Assembly: GCA_038380435.1 (NCBI GenBank)
Contig: JAWZYU010000697.1
Coordinates: 1 to 64,000, forward strand
Length of the DNA: 64,000 nucleotides
Origin: Ryuthela nishihirai
Taxonomy: Eukaryota > Arthropoda > Arachnida > Araneae > Heptathelidae
Direction: 5' to 3'
In this document: positions 1-12,490 of the stretch, piece after piece
Numbering within the stretch: position 1 is the first letter of the stretch
Layout: each line of letters opens with the position of its first letter
Program-made: the position numbers and the translations under genes
Notes under the pieces: generated by a model
The model's input: only the letters and a program-made list of their open reading frames with translations
What the model was told of the DNA's origin: nothing
The model's database searches: none

Positions 1-660
1 CTAGCAAAATGAGTGATTCATTTTTAACATATATGCTAAATCTCATTGAAGAAATATAGATAAAGCTTTTATAGGTGAGGAGGTGAATATTAAAATTTGC
101 AAAATATTTAGAAGTAAATCATCAAATGATATTACTATTGAAGGATTAAACCAATTGAAGGAATGCATAAATCTCCTAAAGGGTGAGGGAAAAAAATAGA
201 GAATTTTGCAAAACTAGGAGTAAATAAATTAATTCATATTATAGTAAACCAACTGAAAAAATACATAAATATCCCAAAGAGAAGTGGAAAAATATTGCAC
301 AAAATTGGGAGTGATTCAATTAATTTATATATAATAAACCTAATGCAGAAATGCATAAAGCATCTAAAGTGAAGAAATATTCGCATGAAATTAGCCTGAG
401 TGATTTAACGAAATCATATACTAATTCATTTGAAGAAATGTTTAAAACTCCTAAAGTTGAAGGGAAAAAATGTAAATGAAATAGAAAATTAACAGGGATA
501 ATGATTAATTTAAGTCGTCGTCATCATCATCCTCAGTGATGGAAATAAAAGTTAGTAAATAGAACACAAAATGAGCAAATTCAGTGATACATTTTTATCA
601 TATACTTTGAGCTAGATGAAGAAACATGTGTGCTTTCCTAGAAATGAGAAATGGTTCATT
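1..660. repeat. Degenerate AT-rich tandem-like repeat
   Basis: A motif close to 'atgcataaatctcctaaag' recurs at about 164, 261, 352 and 436, a spacing of roughly 85-97 bases, each time followed by a purine-rich stretch. No open frame or recognisable gene lies here. It looks like an old, diverged tandem repeat. Confidence 0.45.
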
Positions 661-1760
661 ATATATATATATGATAGAGAGTGGACAAGATTAGTGATTC
701 AATTAAATCATATGAGCAAATTAATTGTTGATATATCCAGAAAACATAACACAAAAGTTGAAGAGTAGCAATTTAGATAAATGGTATACACTAACACATA
801 GACGACCAGATATGTCAATAAACAAGCACAGAGGGTCCCTAAAAATGGTGGTTCAAATAAATAATGTGGACTATGATGTCTCTCCCTAATTTAAAAAAGT
901 ACATAACATCTAAAGATGTTTAAGAGCAGTAATTTAGATTAACTGTATGTATTAAATTAATTAATGAGAAACTACATATATATATATAACTATCTGCAAG
1001 TGACAAAATTTCATTAACGTAATAAACATACGCATCAAAATGAAGTGATAGCATATATGCAAAAACTAAATGTTGAAAACAGTAATTCATATACATGGTA
1101 GACATTACATTAAGTAATGGCACAGATTACTATATATTTCAGTAAACAAGCAAAGAATTGATCAAAATTATTTAATCCTATAAATCGTGCAAACTTTGAG
1201 GACTTGCACACAAATACAATCTTTCCCTAGTTTTAAAAACAATTAACGTCTAACGATGCTCAAGATGAAGTTTATGCATTAAATTAAGTAATGGCAACCT
1301 ATATATACGTTTCTGAAAAGGAAATATGCTATAATTAACATATACCATACCCAATAAAAATGCAGAAACTAAATGTTGAGGAATAGTAGTTGAGATATAT
1401 TGCAAACACTAAACCAAGTAATGACACACATGCACATAGACTTTAGACATGCCAATAAGCAAAGAATTTAGTACAGTGATTCAGATAAATCACATATAGT
1501 AAGTGATAAAATAGAAACATCATATAACAGCTTACTGTGGAAAAAAGATAGTATACGAGCCAAAGAATCTGCCTAAATTTCCTATCAAAGACGGAATGAA
1601 AAGATAGCTTTAAATTCATAATCAATATAAAAAAAATATTCAGCCACTTTCCAGAGAAACATTTTATTATTTTGCCTAATTTATTTATATTTTAGATATT
1701 ACATTCCTGTGAAAATAAGGAGGAATAATTATTATGATAATGTTTGCAGTATTCAAATAA
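661..1760. other. AT-rich gene-free stretch
   Basis: AT-rich DNA with short related segments such as 'acacatagac' plus 'aataagca' near 800, 1140 and 1430, suggesting more of the diverged repeat to its left. Short open frames here show no recognisable motif. I see no gene. Confidence 0.5.
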
Positions 1761-1803
1761 AAATAGTTACATGTCATCATCATCATCCTCAAGCAGCCAT
1801 GGG

Positions 1804-4065
1804 CTACAGAGGTCCAACCAGACCGGGCAAATTAGTTCTCCAAGCCAGTCTATCCTGGGCTATATCTACTGCATCTGGCCACTGCACACCAATTCTAACA
1901 AGGTCCTGTTTGATATTGTCTGCCCACCGCATCCTAGGTCTACCCTTCTTTCTGAGGCCTTTAGGCACACTGTTCATAACCCTATTCGCCAATCTATAAT
2001 TATTCATATGGGTCACATGGCCAAACCAACGGAGTCTCTTTCTGCACAATATGCTGCTTAAAGGAGGTTGCAAACTCATTTACCTAACCTCATCATTAGT
2101 TACAAAGTTGAACCACCTAATGCCCAAGATACTGCGTAAACATCTGGAATCAAAAGCATCTAGTTTCCTGTTTTCTTGTTTACAAAGTGTCCAAGTTTCA
2201 CTACCATACCTAACCCTAGAAAGAATCAAACTATTATACAGTCTAATTTTAGTCTTTAGGTGTATACGCCTATTTCTCCACACTCTCCATAGATTCTTAA
2301 AAGACCCGGCAGCAATTCCTATTCGTCTGTTAATCTCATGCCGCACATCATCATTATCAGTAACATAGCTCCCAAGATAATTAAACTGTGACACCTGCTC
2401 AAGACTGCAACCATTCAGAGTAACTGAATCACAGCCTGCCTGACAAATTTTCATCACTTTAGTTTTCTCTCTGTTTATAACCAAACCTCCAGTTTCATCA
2501 ACAACTCGAATGAAAGAGTTCATCTCATCAACAACATTTGCCAAAAGGGCTAAATCATCAGCATAATCTACATCATAAATTTTCGTATCTATAGTCCATT
2601 TAAGGCCAAAATCTTTCCCTTGAAGTGAATTTTGCATAACGTAATCAATAACCAAGCTAAAGAGAAAAGGACACAAAATGCACCCTTGTCGAACACCAGA
2701 AGTAATGCTAAACCAATTGCTACAAGCCTTACCAACTCTCACACGCAACTCAGTGTTATTATAGAGAGCTTTCATTATGTTAACTAACTTGTCTGGTATA
2801 CCATATGATCTCACAATCAACCACAAATTATGACGACCCCAGAGTCGAAAGCCTTTTTGAAATCAACAAAGCCAGCAACCAAAGGTTTCTGAAACTCTAA
2901 ACATTTCTGAAGAATCTGCCTAAGTGAAAATATCTGATCCACACATTCCCTACCACTTCTGAATCCACATTGCTCGTCACACAATTGCCCGTCAAGCAAA
3001 TTCTAAATTCTATTAAGCACAATCATGGAAAGAACTTTACCTGGAACAGAGAGTAAGCTGATACACCTGTAGTTCTCACAAGAACTGCGATCACCTTTTT
3101 TGAAAATAGGGATAATAATAGCTCTGGTAAAATCCTTAGGAACCATGCCTTTATCATAAAAGATATTCAAAATTTCAGTCATCCAAGTGGTAACCGAAAC
3201 ATTCCCAGCTCTAAGCATTTCTGTAGTAATTTCAATCTACTCTTGGGGATTTATGAAGTTTAAGTTTAGAAATAGTCAAAATAACTTCAGATTGTGTTAT
3301 AGGGCCAACATTAAAGCCACCAACGCATCTATGATCATTGCAAATAATGGGAGTAGAACTAACCACATTGTTTAGAACATCACTGAAATGCGCAGTCCAC
3401 CTAGCCATGACAGAATCCTCACCTTCTATAACCGTACCTTGTTTATCCTTCAATCCCTGTATACCTGTCCGTTTTCTACCACACAAAACATTAACTATCT
3501 GGTACAACTCTCTGCTGTTGTGCTCTCTAACTGCTTTCTCGGCTTTGTCAGCCAAGCCATCAAGCCAAAGATACTTATCAGCAGCTAACTGATCCTTTAC
3601 ACGTTTATTAAGCTCTCTGTAATGCTTTCTATTAGGACTAGTAGGGTATTGATTAAGGATATTCCTGCAGTTCTTTCTTTCTGAAATAAACTCAAGTGCC
3701 TTTTCACTCAAATAATTCTGCCTTCTCTTCTCCTTTCTTCCTAAAAGAGTACTCTTAGTGTCCAAAAAAGCCTGTTTAAAATGATCCCATTCTTCCTCAA
3801 CTTCAGTAATAAGCATACCATGACTGTCATAATGACTAAGTAACCTATCATGGTAAGCTTTAGCTATAACTGGGTCTTTCAGAGCTTCAGTATTAAAGGT
3901 AAATTTTTTAACCCTAGCACAACACTTTTTAAGTTTAAGTTGCAAGACACTTTTAACAAGGTAATGGTCATATCCAATTTCAGCTCCCCTATATGACCTG
4001 GTATTCCTAACAGAACTAGCCCATTTGCTGTTAATTAATAAATAATCAATCATATTCTTATGCAT
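1804..4065 (-). pseudogene. LINE reverse transcriptase with C-terminal region, broken
   Basis: Reverse transcriptase of the same LINE. Visible RT blocks in order are the IIIPIFKKGD region (3218-3003), FVDFKKAFDS (2999-2817), GVRQGCILCPFLF and the catalytic VDYADDLALLA (2826-2080). After these come the FNYLGSYVT and RVRYGSETWTL segments. The last part (2079-1804) has the RLRWFGHVTHM and KKGRPRMRW signature typical of RTE-type elements. At least three frame breaks and an in-frame TAA at 2080-2082 inactivate it. Confidence 0.85.
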
Positions 4066-4144
4066 CCCATCGGATGAAACCTATGTGTACTTATGTATGT
4101 TGCGGTGTTTGTAATAAGTGATAGTTATTCTGAATCCATTGGGT

Positions 4145-4728
4145 TTACTTACCTGTAGGAGACATTGCCCATTTCCATTGCAGCCTACCAATACGAAAAG
4201 GGCCTATTACTCCTCCACAAAGGTCAGAGTCAGTACCAACTTTGGCATTGAAGTCACCAAGAACAAGGGTAATATCTTTCTTGACAGAATTCAAAATATC
4301 CTGAAGTTGTCCGTAAAACCTATCCTTCGCATCCTCATCGGCATCCTCACTGGGGGCATAACAGCAGATAGCATTCAAGTCTTTAACAATTGTCTGAAAT
4401 TTTGCTGTAAGAAACCTTTCATTAATGCACTCATATCCTAAAAGAGCATCACTACTGTGTCTGCTGAGAAGCAGACCACACCTTGGTGATGCTTATTGTC
4501 GTCCCTCCCTGAATAGAGAAATTTAAGATTATTTTTAAGAATCTGACTGTTATCTGTCCGTCTGGTCTCTTGCAAGCCGAGAATATCTAAATTATAATGG
4601 TGGAATTCTTGTGTGAGGACATCAAGAGAAAAAGCTCTGTGCAGAGTCCTCACATTCCAACTACCTATGGAGAGAAAATGGTTAGTGGGATGTTTAAAGA
4701 ACCTATTTGATCCAACCATATGGAGCAA
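4145..4728 (-). pseudogene. LINE endonuclease (EEP/APE) domain, broken
   Basis: N-terminal endonuclease of the RTE-type LINE, which would nick the genomic target DNA to prime reverse transcription. Two open pieces (4728-4438 and 4378-4145) show the family landmarks: SIGSWNVRTL at the start, the LGLQETRRTD catalytic Glu region, and LVLGDFNAKVGTD with the Asp/Asn pair. The final domain block (the ID box near MIDYLLI) lies just downstream at about 4040-4065. A frame change separates the two pieces. The product resembles proteins often labelled craniofacial development protein 2-like in animal genomes, which are RTE endonucleases. Confidence 0.8.
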
Positions 4729-5097
4729 AATATTTTATAAAATTATTCTTTTAGGAACTTATCTGCAGAAACCTATTTACATAATTCTTATATCTGCATG
4801 TATTATTCAGAGTTTGCGTTAGAAATACACTTAATGGACACTGATTTATCTTAATGGCATTTAGCAATTTAAGTTCTTTTGCTTCATGATCCAAGGCTAC
4901 TTTATACTTAGTTTGAAAATTTTATAAGAAAAATGTTGTATGTTTCTTTCTACAAATCATACGAAAACTCAGTGGGAATTTACTTAATAATTCATCTTAC
5001 CTTTCTTCTTTACTTTTTCGTCTTTTTTTAGAGCGTATCCTAGTAATAATAACATGTGATTCTGGTACAACTCAACTTGCACTTAACCTTTATCTGC

Positions 5098-5166
5098 ACT
5101 AAGGATTCTCAACATGGGGTAAGCTGTAAAATGTTTTGGGATACGCCGTGAGAGCTCAAACCACTG
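5098..5166. mobile_element. Partial copy of hAT-like MITE
   Basis: A short stretch starting ggattctcaacatggggt and passing through 'ggatacgccgtgagagctcaaa' matches the left half of the MITE family seen complete at 6755, 16667, 35583 and 56685. The right half is missing. Confidence 0.6.
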
Positions 5167-5642
5167 ATAAAGTATGAATCTCTAACAAAGAATGAGTATC
5201 TGTGACATGTCGCCTAATGCTTGCTTTGTGACGCTGCCTACTAGAACAGCCATTGTTGTGACGTATTCCGAAGGCGGTTGGCTTTCAGTTCTAGGAGGTA
5301 TTGCCTAGGCAGGTCCTAGTCCCTAGTTCGCCTATGCGAAGTCGCGGCCTTGGGCACACTTGCTGCAATGCAGTGACAATAGCAGAAAGTGAACCACAAT
5401 CATGTCCAGTTCATATAGCTGCCCGTTCCCTTTGTTTTCATCATCATTAAGAGCGCAACTTGGGGAGCTTTTATCAGTTAGAAATCGCAGTCCCCCCCCA
5501 CCTAGTTGTTTTAATTCTGCCTTGCCAAACCATGTGCCAAACAGGATTGGTGCCTTAGCAGGGGCTGCTATCTATGGTAGACTAAGAAAACTTAAAAATT
5601 ATTACAATTTTAATGAGAAAACAGTGGGTATCCACTTACGGT
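5167..5642. other. Gene-free stretch
   Basis: No recognisable coding motif. The words 'aatgcagtgacaat' (about 5366) and 'attattacaattttaatgag' (about 5596) recur near 6224 and 6313, bracketing an LINE fragment there, so this sequence has been partly copied or rearranged. Confidence 0.4.
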
Positions 5643-6170
5643 CAGGGGCGTAGCGAAGGTATATGGTTGAAGGCGGGGGGGGGGGGAGATAACGAAAAGT
5701 TTCCAACTCGTAAATCAAATTTTGCCAACTGAGATTCCCGTTTGTTTTATTTCCCGTCGTATTTTGCAAACTCCACAAGATTTTTCCCCCTTTTCTCGAT
5801 TGCCCCAATTCTCCTTCCTTTCACAAATCCAATCCCTTTTTTCACAACTCACCGTACTTTTTCAACTGGTTTCCAATTTTGCCAATTGCCCTAGATTTTG
5901 CCATGTTCCATCAATTTTGTCAACTCTCCTTAATTTCACAAAACCAATCCCAATTTTCACAACTCGCCTGTGTTTTACCAAGTGGATTCGAATTTTGCGA
6001 AGTTGCCTCGATTTTGACAACTATCCTATATTTTGTCAAGTTGTCTAGATTTTGCTTACTCCCCTTAATTTTATAAAAAGAAAATCACAGTTTTCACAAT
6101 TCATCTGGATTTTACAAAGTCGCTTGGAATTTTGCCAACTCCGATTTACTTTGGGGTGACACCTCCCACA
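5643..6170. mobile_element. Satellite-bearing element with CAGGGGCGTAGC end
   Basis: Begins with caggggcgtagc at 5643-5654, then a G-run, then about 430 bases of tandem segments of roughly 30 bases of the form 'ttttgccaactccccttaatttcacaa'. The same satellite makes up 60.57-61.74 kb, where the reverse complement of caggggcgtagc closes the right end (61743-61754). A transposable element carrying internal satellite is the simplest reading. Open frames inside are by-products of the repeat. Confidence 0.6.
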
Positions 6171-6235
6171 CAACGCTAGATCTAGTAACAAAGTAAAAAT
6201 AACTCAACTCTCCTTAAATTGACTGCGATGCAGTG

Positions 6236-6312
6236 ACAATTAAAATGGTCCCATTCTTTCTCAACTTCAGTAGTAAGCACACCATGACTGTCATAATGAC
6301 TAAGTAACCTAT
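6236..6312 (-). mobile_element. Short RTE LINE fragment
   Basis: About 75 bases nearly identical to 3778-3850 inside the LINE at 1.8-4.7 kb (shared words 'ccatgactgtcataatgac' and 'taagtaacctat'). It is flanked by sequence resembling 5366 and 5596, so it may be a template-switch or gene-conversion product rather than an independent insertion. Confidence 0.6.
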
Positions 6313-6754
6313 TCATTATTACAATTTTAATGACAAAACATGGTACAACAAATAGTATTATTCAGAGTTACAACAAAAGTACAATTATTGCAATAAGTTC
6401 AGTTATAATACTAACACAGACCTAACGTTTTCGATACCAAATATACAGTAGTAATGGCTGCATACAAATACATTTATCGATATCCAATTTTCTTATCTAC
6501 AAGAGTAACTATGATTCGTATATGGATATTATTTAACAAAACTAAATTCATGTATACACAAGAGTCTAGATATGCAAACAAACTGTTATGCAACTTTGTA
6601 TGCATGATGATGGACAGGAGGATTCTTGACATTCTTCTGAACATGGGAAGGATGGAGTTCCGTCCATCTTCAATAAAGGATAATTTTTAGCCTGTTTCGT
6701 TTCGTCATCTCAATTCAAGATAAAAGCATATGGCTCAATAACCATTGTCTAGCT

Positions 6755-6955
6755 CAGGGTTGTCAACGTGGAGTACGCGGTAAAATTTCCTGGGGTACGC
6801 CCTTGAGAGCTCAAAGGTCGCTAGATCTAATAACAAAGTCGCTAAGTTGGCATTATTATACTATAACTATAGTTTTATCTATCTCTGTAAGGAGTACGCC
6901 AGTTACATACACATTTCCTGGGGGTACGTGAAGCATAAAAGGTTGAGAACCGCTG
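6755..6955. mobile_element. hAT-like MITE, complete copy
   Basis: Starts cagggttgtcaacg and ends ggttgagaaccgctg, imperfect terminal inverted repeats of the CAGTGGTTCTCAACC type common in hAT elements. The 8 bases on each side (gtctagct and ctgtagct) match at six positions, consistent with an aged 8 bp target duplication. No coding capacity. Confidence 0.7.
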
Positions 6956-8264
6956 CTGTAGCTAAATCTTTCTCCTCTGCATAACTTTAACATTGCCGAT
7001 TTTTTTTTAAATTATTATTATTTAAGTATGAATGAATGCAATTAAAATAAATTGTCGCTGACAGACGAAATAAAATTTCACTCGTCTCAACTTATAAAAG
7101 CAATTTTTTCCCCCTTTCCTCGGGAAAATCAGGTTTACGAGGATTTGACCTGAGTTTCAGAGATTTGTTTTGTATTACTTTTCAAATAACTGACTGGTGG
7201 AACAAGGTGGGTATCTTTGACAGGTGCTGCCATCTGTGGTAGAGCAACAGGACTTAAATGATTTCCTATTTTAATAAAAATACTTGTTTTTTTTACTTGT
7301 TAACCAATTAATTTATCTGCGTAATATTTCACGGAATTCTTATGATTTACATATTCCAACGTGTTCGCACCAGAATAAATCAGAGATTCAATGCACGATG
7401 ATCCTATTATCGGTGTCAACCAATGGCTGAAAAGCAAGCCAAGAAAACAAACACTTACTCAAGGGCATACAAACTATGGCCCGCAGGCAAGATATTGATA
7501 TGAATTCAATGAGATGAAGACTTAGGGTGGGTTCATAAATAGCATATATGTATACCACACTAAAGTATGAATGATGTAATTTATTACAATGGCACAAAAG
7601 TTTTACAAATTAATCAATGTTTATCTAAATACAAATATTTCCATTCCTCTTAGCATAAAGACAACCATTTTTGTATTGAATCTCATTTGTGACATAAATT
7701 AACTTTAACAACACTTTTTACCTTACAGATGTGAAACGTTCAACATTGATCTCCTTTGATAGAGGACACGATGACAAACTTTATTGTTGATTCCTTTTTA
7801 CCACCAGGCTTCATCTTAAATCAAATAAAAGCAGTCGTCTTACGTAATATCACACAACACTAATTTTATACACTATATCTTTCTTCCTTCACTACTACAC
7901 TATATCTTTTTGCTTTCTTTCCCAATTCTTACTTTTCAAAGCATCAAAGTTCTCAACAGTTGATAACGTAAATCGTCACGCTAAGCATAGGCGAACATTC
8001 ATGACACATCTGCCACAAGCCATTGTCGCACGTTCATTTGTCTTAACAATATGGTCATCAAAGATTAATCGTCCTGCCCTCAAAGCAATAATGAACTAGA
8101 AAATTCAAATTAAACTTCTAACAAATATTTCGTTGAGTAGAAGCAGACACCAGATTCATTACGATCTGAGATATATATGGCATCTTTGTTTATTTTTAAA
8201 AACAATGCTTTCTAGTCAATATTATTTTAATTCTTTTGAATTAAAATTATATTCGAGTATAGTG
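6956..8264. other. Gene-free stretch
   Basis: AT-rich sequence with no recognisable protein motif, tRNA or array. Short open frames, such as one at 7388-7597 on the minus strand, lack family signatures. Confidence 0.5.
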
Positions 8265-8425
8265 ATGAAAGGGATCTGGGTTCGAGCCCCGGGTTAAGGC
8301 ATTATGTCGTCTTTCTGCTGAGATCCTGCCATCCACACAGACCTTCTACTATGGTATATAAACTGACAGGATTCTGTCAGATCTCTGTGACAAGGAGCTG
8401 CTTGAGGGAGTAATTATTTTATTCG
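8265..8425 (+). mobile_element. tRNA-derived SINE, 5'-truncated copy
   Basis: Carries a B-box-like 'gggttcgagccccggg' near 8278, then the body shared with copies at 10.49 and 34.78 kb ('ctttctgctgagatcctgccatcc', 'ggagctgcttgaggg') and an AT-rich tail. The A box is poor here, but the copy at 34776 has one. Confidence 0.75.
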
Positions 8426-9640
8426 TTTTATTAAATTTTAAGCGAAAATTCTTCCTTCCTAGCGGAATTTAATGTCGCATATAATCCTTTCCTAAAAGTG
8501 TTATGTACGCTTGATATAAGCTATGTTGTCTGTAGACAAAAAAGACCCTTTTAAATGACAGTTAGACATAGGCCTGTATCGGAGAAAAACCGTAAGGAGG
8601 GGGGGGGGGAGTTAGAGTTGAAATGAACCAGAACACTCTTCCGCTGTAAACATTATACCTCGATTTAATGATTTTTAGCAAATATCTTGAAAAGTACGGG
8701 CAAAATATATGCTTAATATATTTCCCCCCCTCTCCGTTCCGGTTACTAGCATTCTCAAGGTAGGGGGAGAAGGATGGATCTCTTCCTTCTACTCCCAGAT
8801 CTGGCCCTGGTTATGCCCACCAGCCTCTTGACCAGTGGTTCTCAAAGGATGTGCTGCGAAATTTTCGGATGATATTGCAGAAAAAAAGGAAAATTATCTT
8901 TTCCCCCCACTGATTCGTCATTTAACTTTTTCCGTTTAATTAAAAACTTATCCATTTTAAATCATAGTGTTAAAACCAAAATTACACAACCTACCTGCTT
9001 TGAATTCCAAAACAGAACAGAAATCCAGAATTTTATTACCTATAGAATATCATTTTAACTTTTCCCGTCGGTGGAATAGTTTAGTAATTACCAAATTCCA
9101 TTGAAATGTTATTCTCGCCTCCCCCCCTCGACCGAAACTAAATCCTAAGTACGTGCCTGTTGTCGACTGCTTATGAAATAACCTTTTTAACTGTGAATTG
9201 TGCGTTAATCCAAAATGTAACAAATTAAGAGTCCATGAAATGAACTCAGTACCAACTGTGTTTGAATTGAGATCTACAAGTACTCGACAGAAAAATGGAA
9301 ACAGTCCCATGGTATCTCAATAGAAAATTACATTCAGAACTCAATAACTACTAGATGATTTTTACTGAAAAAAATGTCTGAAGATAAATTAAAGATATCA
9401 TTCAAATGCATTAAACTCGATTTTAAACATGTTTCTTCAGTATTCAAAGAATTATGAAAGTTAAAAAAATTAACAGGGTACAAAACAATTGACCCCAAAA
9501 TTTATTTGAAACATTAAAACAAATACTCAAGTAGAGTACCGGCTGCATTGTACCCGGTACCCTACTAGAGTAGGGTTACCATACAACTACCAAAAAGAGG
9601 ACATGTCCTCCTTTTTAATATATAAAACAGTTTGTGACCG
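8426..9640. other. Gene-free stretch
   Basis: AT-rich, with a few G- or C-runs (about 8597, 8725, 9120). No recognisable coding, RNA or repeat feature. Confidence 0.45.
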
Positions 9641-10487
9641 AATTAAAATTAAAAATATCAAATCTTAAATATAATCGGGTAATTTTAGTAGGTGACATAA
9701 ATATTGATACTAACTTAATTAATAACGATATAAATGCTTATTTAAATTTGCTTGCTTCATTTGGATATCTTTCGTGCATAAATTCGTGTACATGAGGGAC
9801 CAATGCTTCTTACAGTTGTTTGGATCACATATTTATGAGATCAGCTGATAATACTTTAAATTTCAATTCGGCTGTTTACCAGAAAGAAATTACTGATCAT
9901 TTCCCCATTATATGAAAAATTATTAAGAATACAGTTACTTCAGAACAAAAAGTCAGCAAAGAAATTTGCTATTGTTATATAAATTATAAAATATTTGAAG
10001 ATTTAATTAAAAATTTGAATTTTATATATGATGAGAATTTTCAAATAAATACAATGCATGACATTTATATAGATCAAATTAAGTCATGTATTATACAAAG
10101 TACTGCTAAGAAAAAATATTATATAAAGGATTCCAGTTCAAAGAGACATAAGCCATGGATAAATTTAGAAGTTTTGTCATTAATTAAAAAAGAGAAAAAG
10201 CATATAAACTGCATAGAAAGTATTCTTTAATATTGATTTGTAAAAAAGAATACCAAAGAATTAGAAATTTGACCCTTGCAATTATAAAAAAAACGAAAAC
10301 TAAATTTTATCTAATGAATATAATAAATATAATGGGAATACTAGAAAACAGTGGCAAATTGTTGGTAATATTTTAAATACTAAAATGAAAAATAAATTTA
10401 TATTGCCAAATGATAGTAATTTTGAAAAAGTGGTAGAAAAACTTAATGAACATTTCATAAATGTAAATAGTTCAAATTTATGTTCTA

Positions 10488-10640
10488 GTAGAGCCCCGGG
10501 TAAGGCATGGATGTGTGTGTCGTTTTTCTGCTGAGGTCCTGCCATCCTCTCAGATCTTCTACTATGACATATAAACTGATAGGCTCTTGTCAGGCCTCTG
10601 TGGCAAGCAGCTGCTTGAGGGGGTATTTAGATATATATAT
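10488..10640 (+). mobile_element. tRNA-derived SINE inside LINE
   Basis: 'gagccccgggtaaggcatgg' followed by the SINE body ('tttctgctgaggtcctgccatcc', 'ggcaagcagctgcttgaggg') and an (at)n tail. It matches the copies at 8265 and 34776, is truncated at its 5' end within the B box, and interrupts the LINE between its endonuclease and RT domains. It is therefore younger than that LINE. Confidence 0.8.
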
Positions 10641-11261
10641 ATATATTTAACTCAGATTATAAATATCCTGATGATTTAATTCAACGAAACTCAATGTTTT
10701 TGATAGAGACAACAGAAGAAGAAATTAATCATATTATTGGTAGTCTTAAAAATAATAAAGCAACGGGATATTATGGTATAAATTTAAAAATAATTAAAAT
10801 AATAGTAAAATATTAATCTTAATTTTTTGTTAAGTTAACAAATAACAGCTTTCAAAAAGGTATTTTCTTCTCAGACTTAAAAATTGCTATTGTAAAACCT
10901 ATTTACAAAACTGGAGACAAAAAATATTTTAATAATTATAGACCAATTTCCATTCTTCCCACGTTTTCAAACGTTATTGAAACCATCATGAAAAGAAGAC
11001 TTTAAAATTATTTAGAAAAAGTGTCCTTTTTATACAAATTTCAGTTTGGTATTAGGAAAGGTTTAAGTACTGAATCTTAGAGTTTACTACCAGTATTTAT
11101 CAAGGGATAAATAATTCTGAAAAAACACTAGCCCTATTTCTTGACATATCTAAAGCTTTTGATACAGTTAGGCATGATATTTTATTAAAGAAATTATATT
11201 ATTTAGGAAATAGGGAAATTTATGGAGATCGTTTAAATGTTAGTTATCTGAACGCTATCAA

Positions 11262-11852
11262 ATGGTTTCTATTAATAATATTGAAAGCACTGAAATACTG
11301 ATTAATAATGGAGTTCCACAAGGATCTATTTTAGGACCTATTTTATTTTTAATTTATATAAACGATTTTTTAAATCAAAATTTAAAAGGAAAATCAATTT
11401 CATATGCTGATGATACAGTGCTTGTTTACGAAGGAAGAAATTAACATGATTTATTTCTTAATATATGTAATGATTTAAATATTATTGCAACTTGGGTTAA
11501 CAAAAATGGATTAAAAATTAACTTTGATAAAACATGCTTTATGTATTTTTCACTCACCCCAACTTTTTTTTAATAAATTACAATTTCATAGTATGCATTG
11601 TGTCAACAAACTTTCTTGTGAATGTGCTGAAATCAAACTTAGACTACAAAATATTTGGGAGTATTTTTAGACAGCAATTTGAAATGGAAATCACATATTA
11701 ATATGATAGCAAATAAAATACCATTTTACTTAGTCAAATTGTATCATTTAAGAAAAATTATCTCTGGAAGATTTTTAATAACTCTTTATTTTGCTTGGAT
11801 ACAATCTCTTTTAAAATATGCTTTGACTTGCTGGGGGGGGGTACTTATATAA
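11262..11852 (+). pseudogene. Reverse transcriptase core of the 9.65-12.5 kb LINE, broken
   Basis: The best-preserved part of the LINE. The piece 11262-11444 carries the GVPQGSILGPILFLIYINDF block and the SYADDTVLVYEG catalytic box with its two aspartates. The piece 11655-11852 carries the downstream FLDSNLKWKSHI and LLKYALTCWGG region. A frameshift and degraded sequence lie between them (11445-11654), so no functional enzyme is expected. Confidence 0.8.
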
Positions 11853-12490
11853 ATATTATTGAATGTGTTAGTAAAGCACGATATAAATTTTTAAAAGTTA
11901 TGACATTTCATAATAAAGTCTACATGACTAAAGTTATTTATGATTATAAAATTCTTAGTTTGAGATCACTCTATATGTATAGTAGAGTGTTTTTATTTTT
12001 AACAATCCAACATTTTTACAGGTTAAATGTAAAGAGTATGCTACTCGTCAATCTGGCCTTTTATTTGTAATCCCTAAAGTAAAAAAAGAAATAGACCACA
12101 AGCACTTTTTATTTTTAGCTCCAAGAATATTTAATTCCTTGCTTAATGAAATTAGAAATGAACGTTCATACACTGTTTTTAAATTGAAAGTTGAAAATTT
12201 TATTATTACTGCTTTAAATATTGATGATTACTTTAAAATTTTACAATAATATTTTGTTTTTAACATAATGACACATTTTTTGTCACTAAAGACATTTCTC
12301 TTATTGCAATAATTCAATCTGGCATCCTAAATGAGCAAATTGTTCAAAAGTCTGCTAATATGTAACTTTTATTTTATTTATTTTGTTTATATTTTATTCT
12401 TTTTGTGACTTGCACTAATATTGTTTTCTGTTTGTATATGCAAGTTTTTGTATTGTTTTGATATTTTGTTCTTATTGATATATAAATAAA

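Larger units (their letters stand above)
1774..4728 (-). mobile_element. RTE-clade non-LTR retrotransposon (LINE), decayed
   Basis: A nearly full-length LINE read leftwards: an apurinic endonuclease-like domain (4728-4145), a linker, a reverse transcriptase (about 3300-2400) and the usual C-terminal region (2400-1804). Its 3' end on the minus strand runs into a short GATGAT-type microsatellite near 1774-1795, the kind of simple tail typical of RTE/BovB-like elements. The coding frame is broken repeatedly, for example by an in-frame TAA at 2080-2082 and frame changes near 4140, 3220, 3000 and 2820, so it is a dead copy. The clade assignment rests on the endonuclease, the YADD box and the C-terminal signature. 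Confidence 0.85.
9650..12490 (+). mobile_element. Non-LTR retrotransposon (jockey/CR1/L2-like), decayed
   Basis: A second LINE, read rightwards. Endonuclease remnants include VGDINIDTN (about 9690) and CLDHIFMRS (about 9815). RT blocks follow: NNKATGYYGIN (about 10755), IYKTGDKKYFNNYRPISILP (10900-10960), GVPQGSILGPILF (11309 onwards) and the catalytic SYADDTVLV (11400-11425). A C-terminal segment with the pattern ADDT...LGVFLDSNLKW...LKYALTCWG follows (11655-11840). The 3' end near 12490 has 'ataaataaaattt'. Frames shift often and stops are common. A SINE splits it at 10488-10640. It belongs to the jockey/CR1/L2 group; the exact clade is uncertain. Confidence 0.8.
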
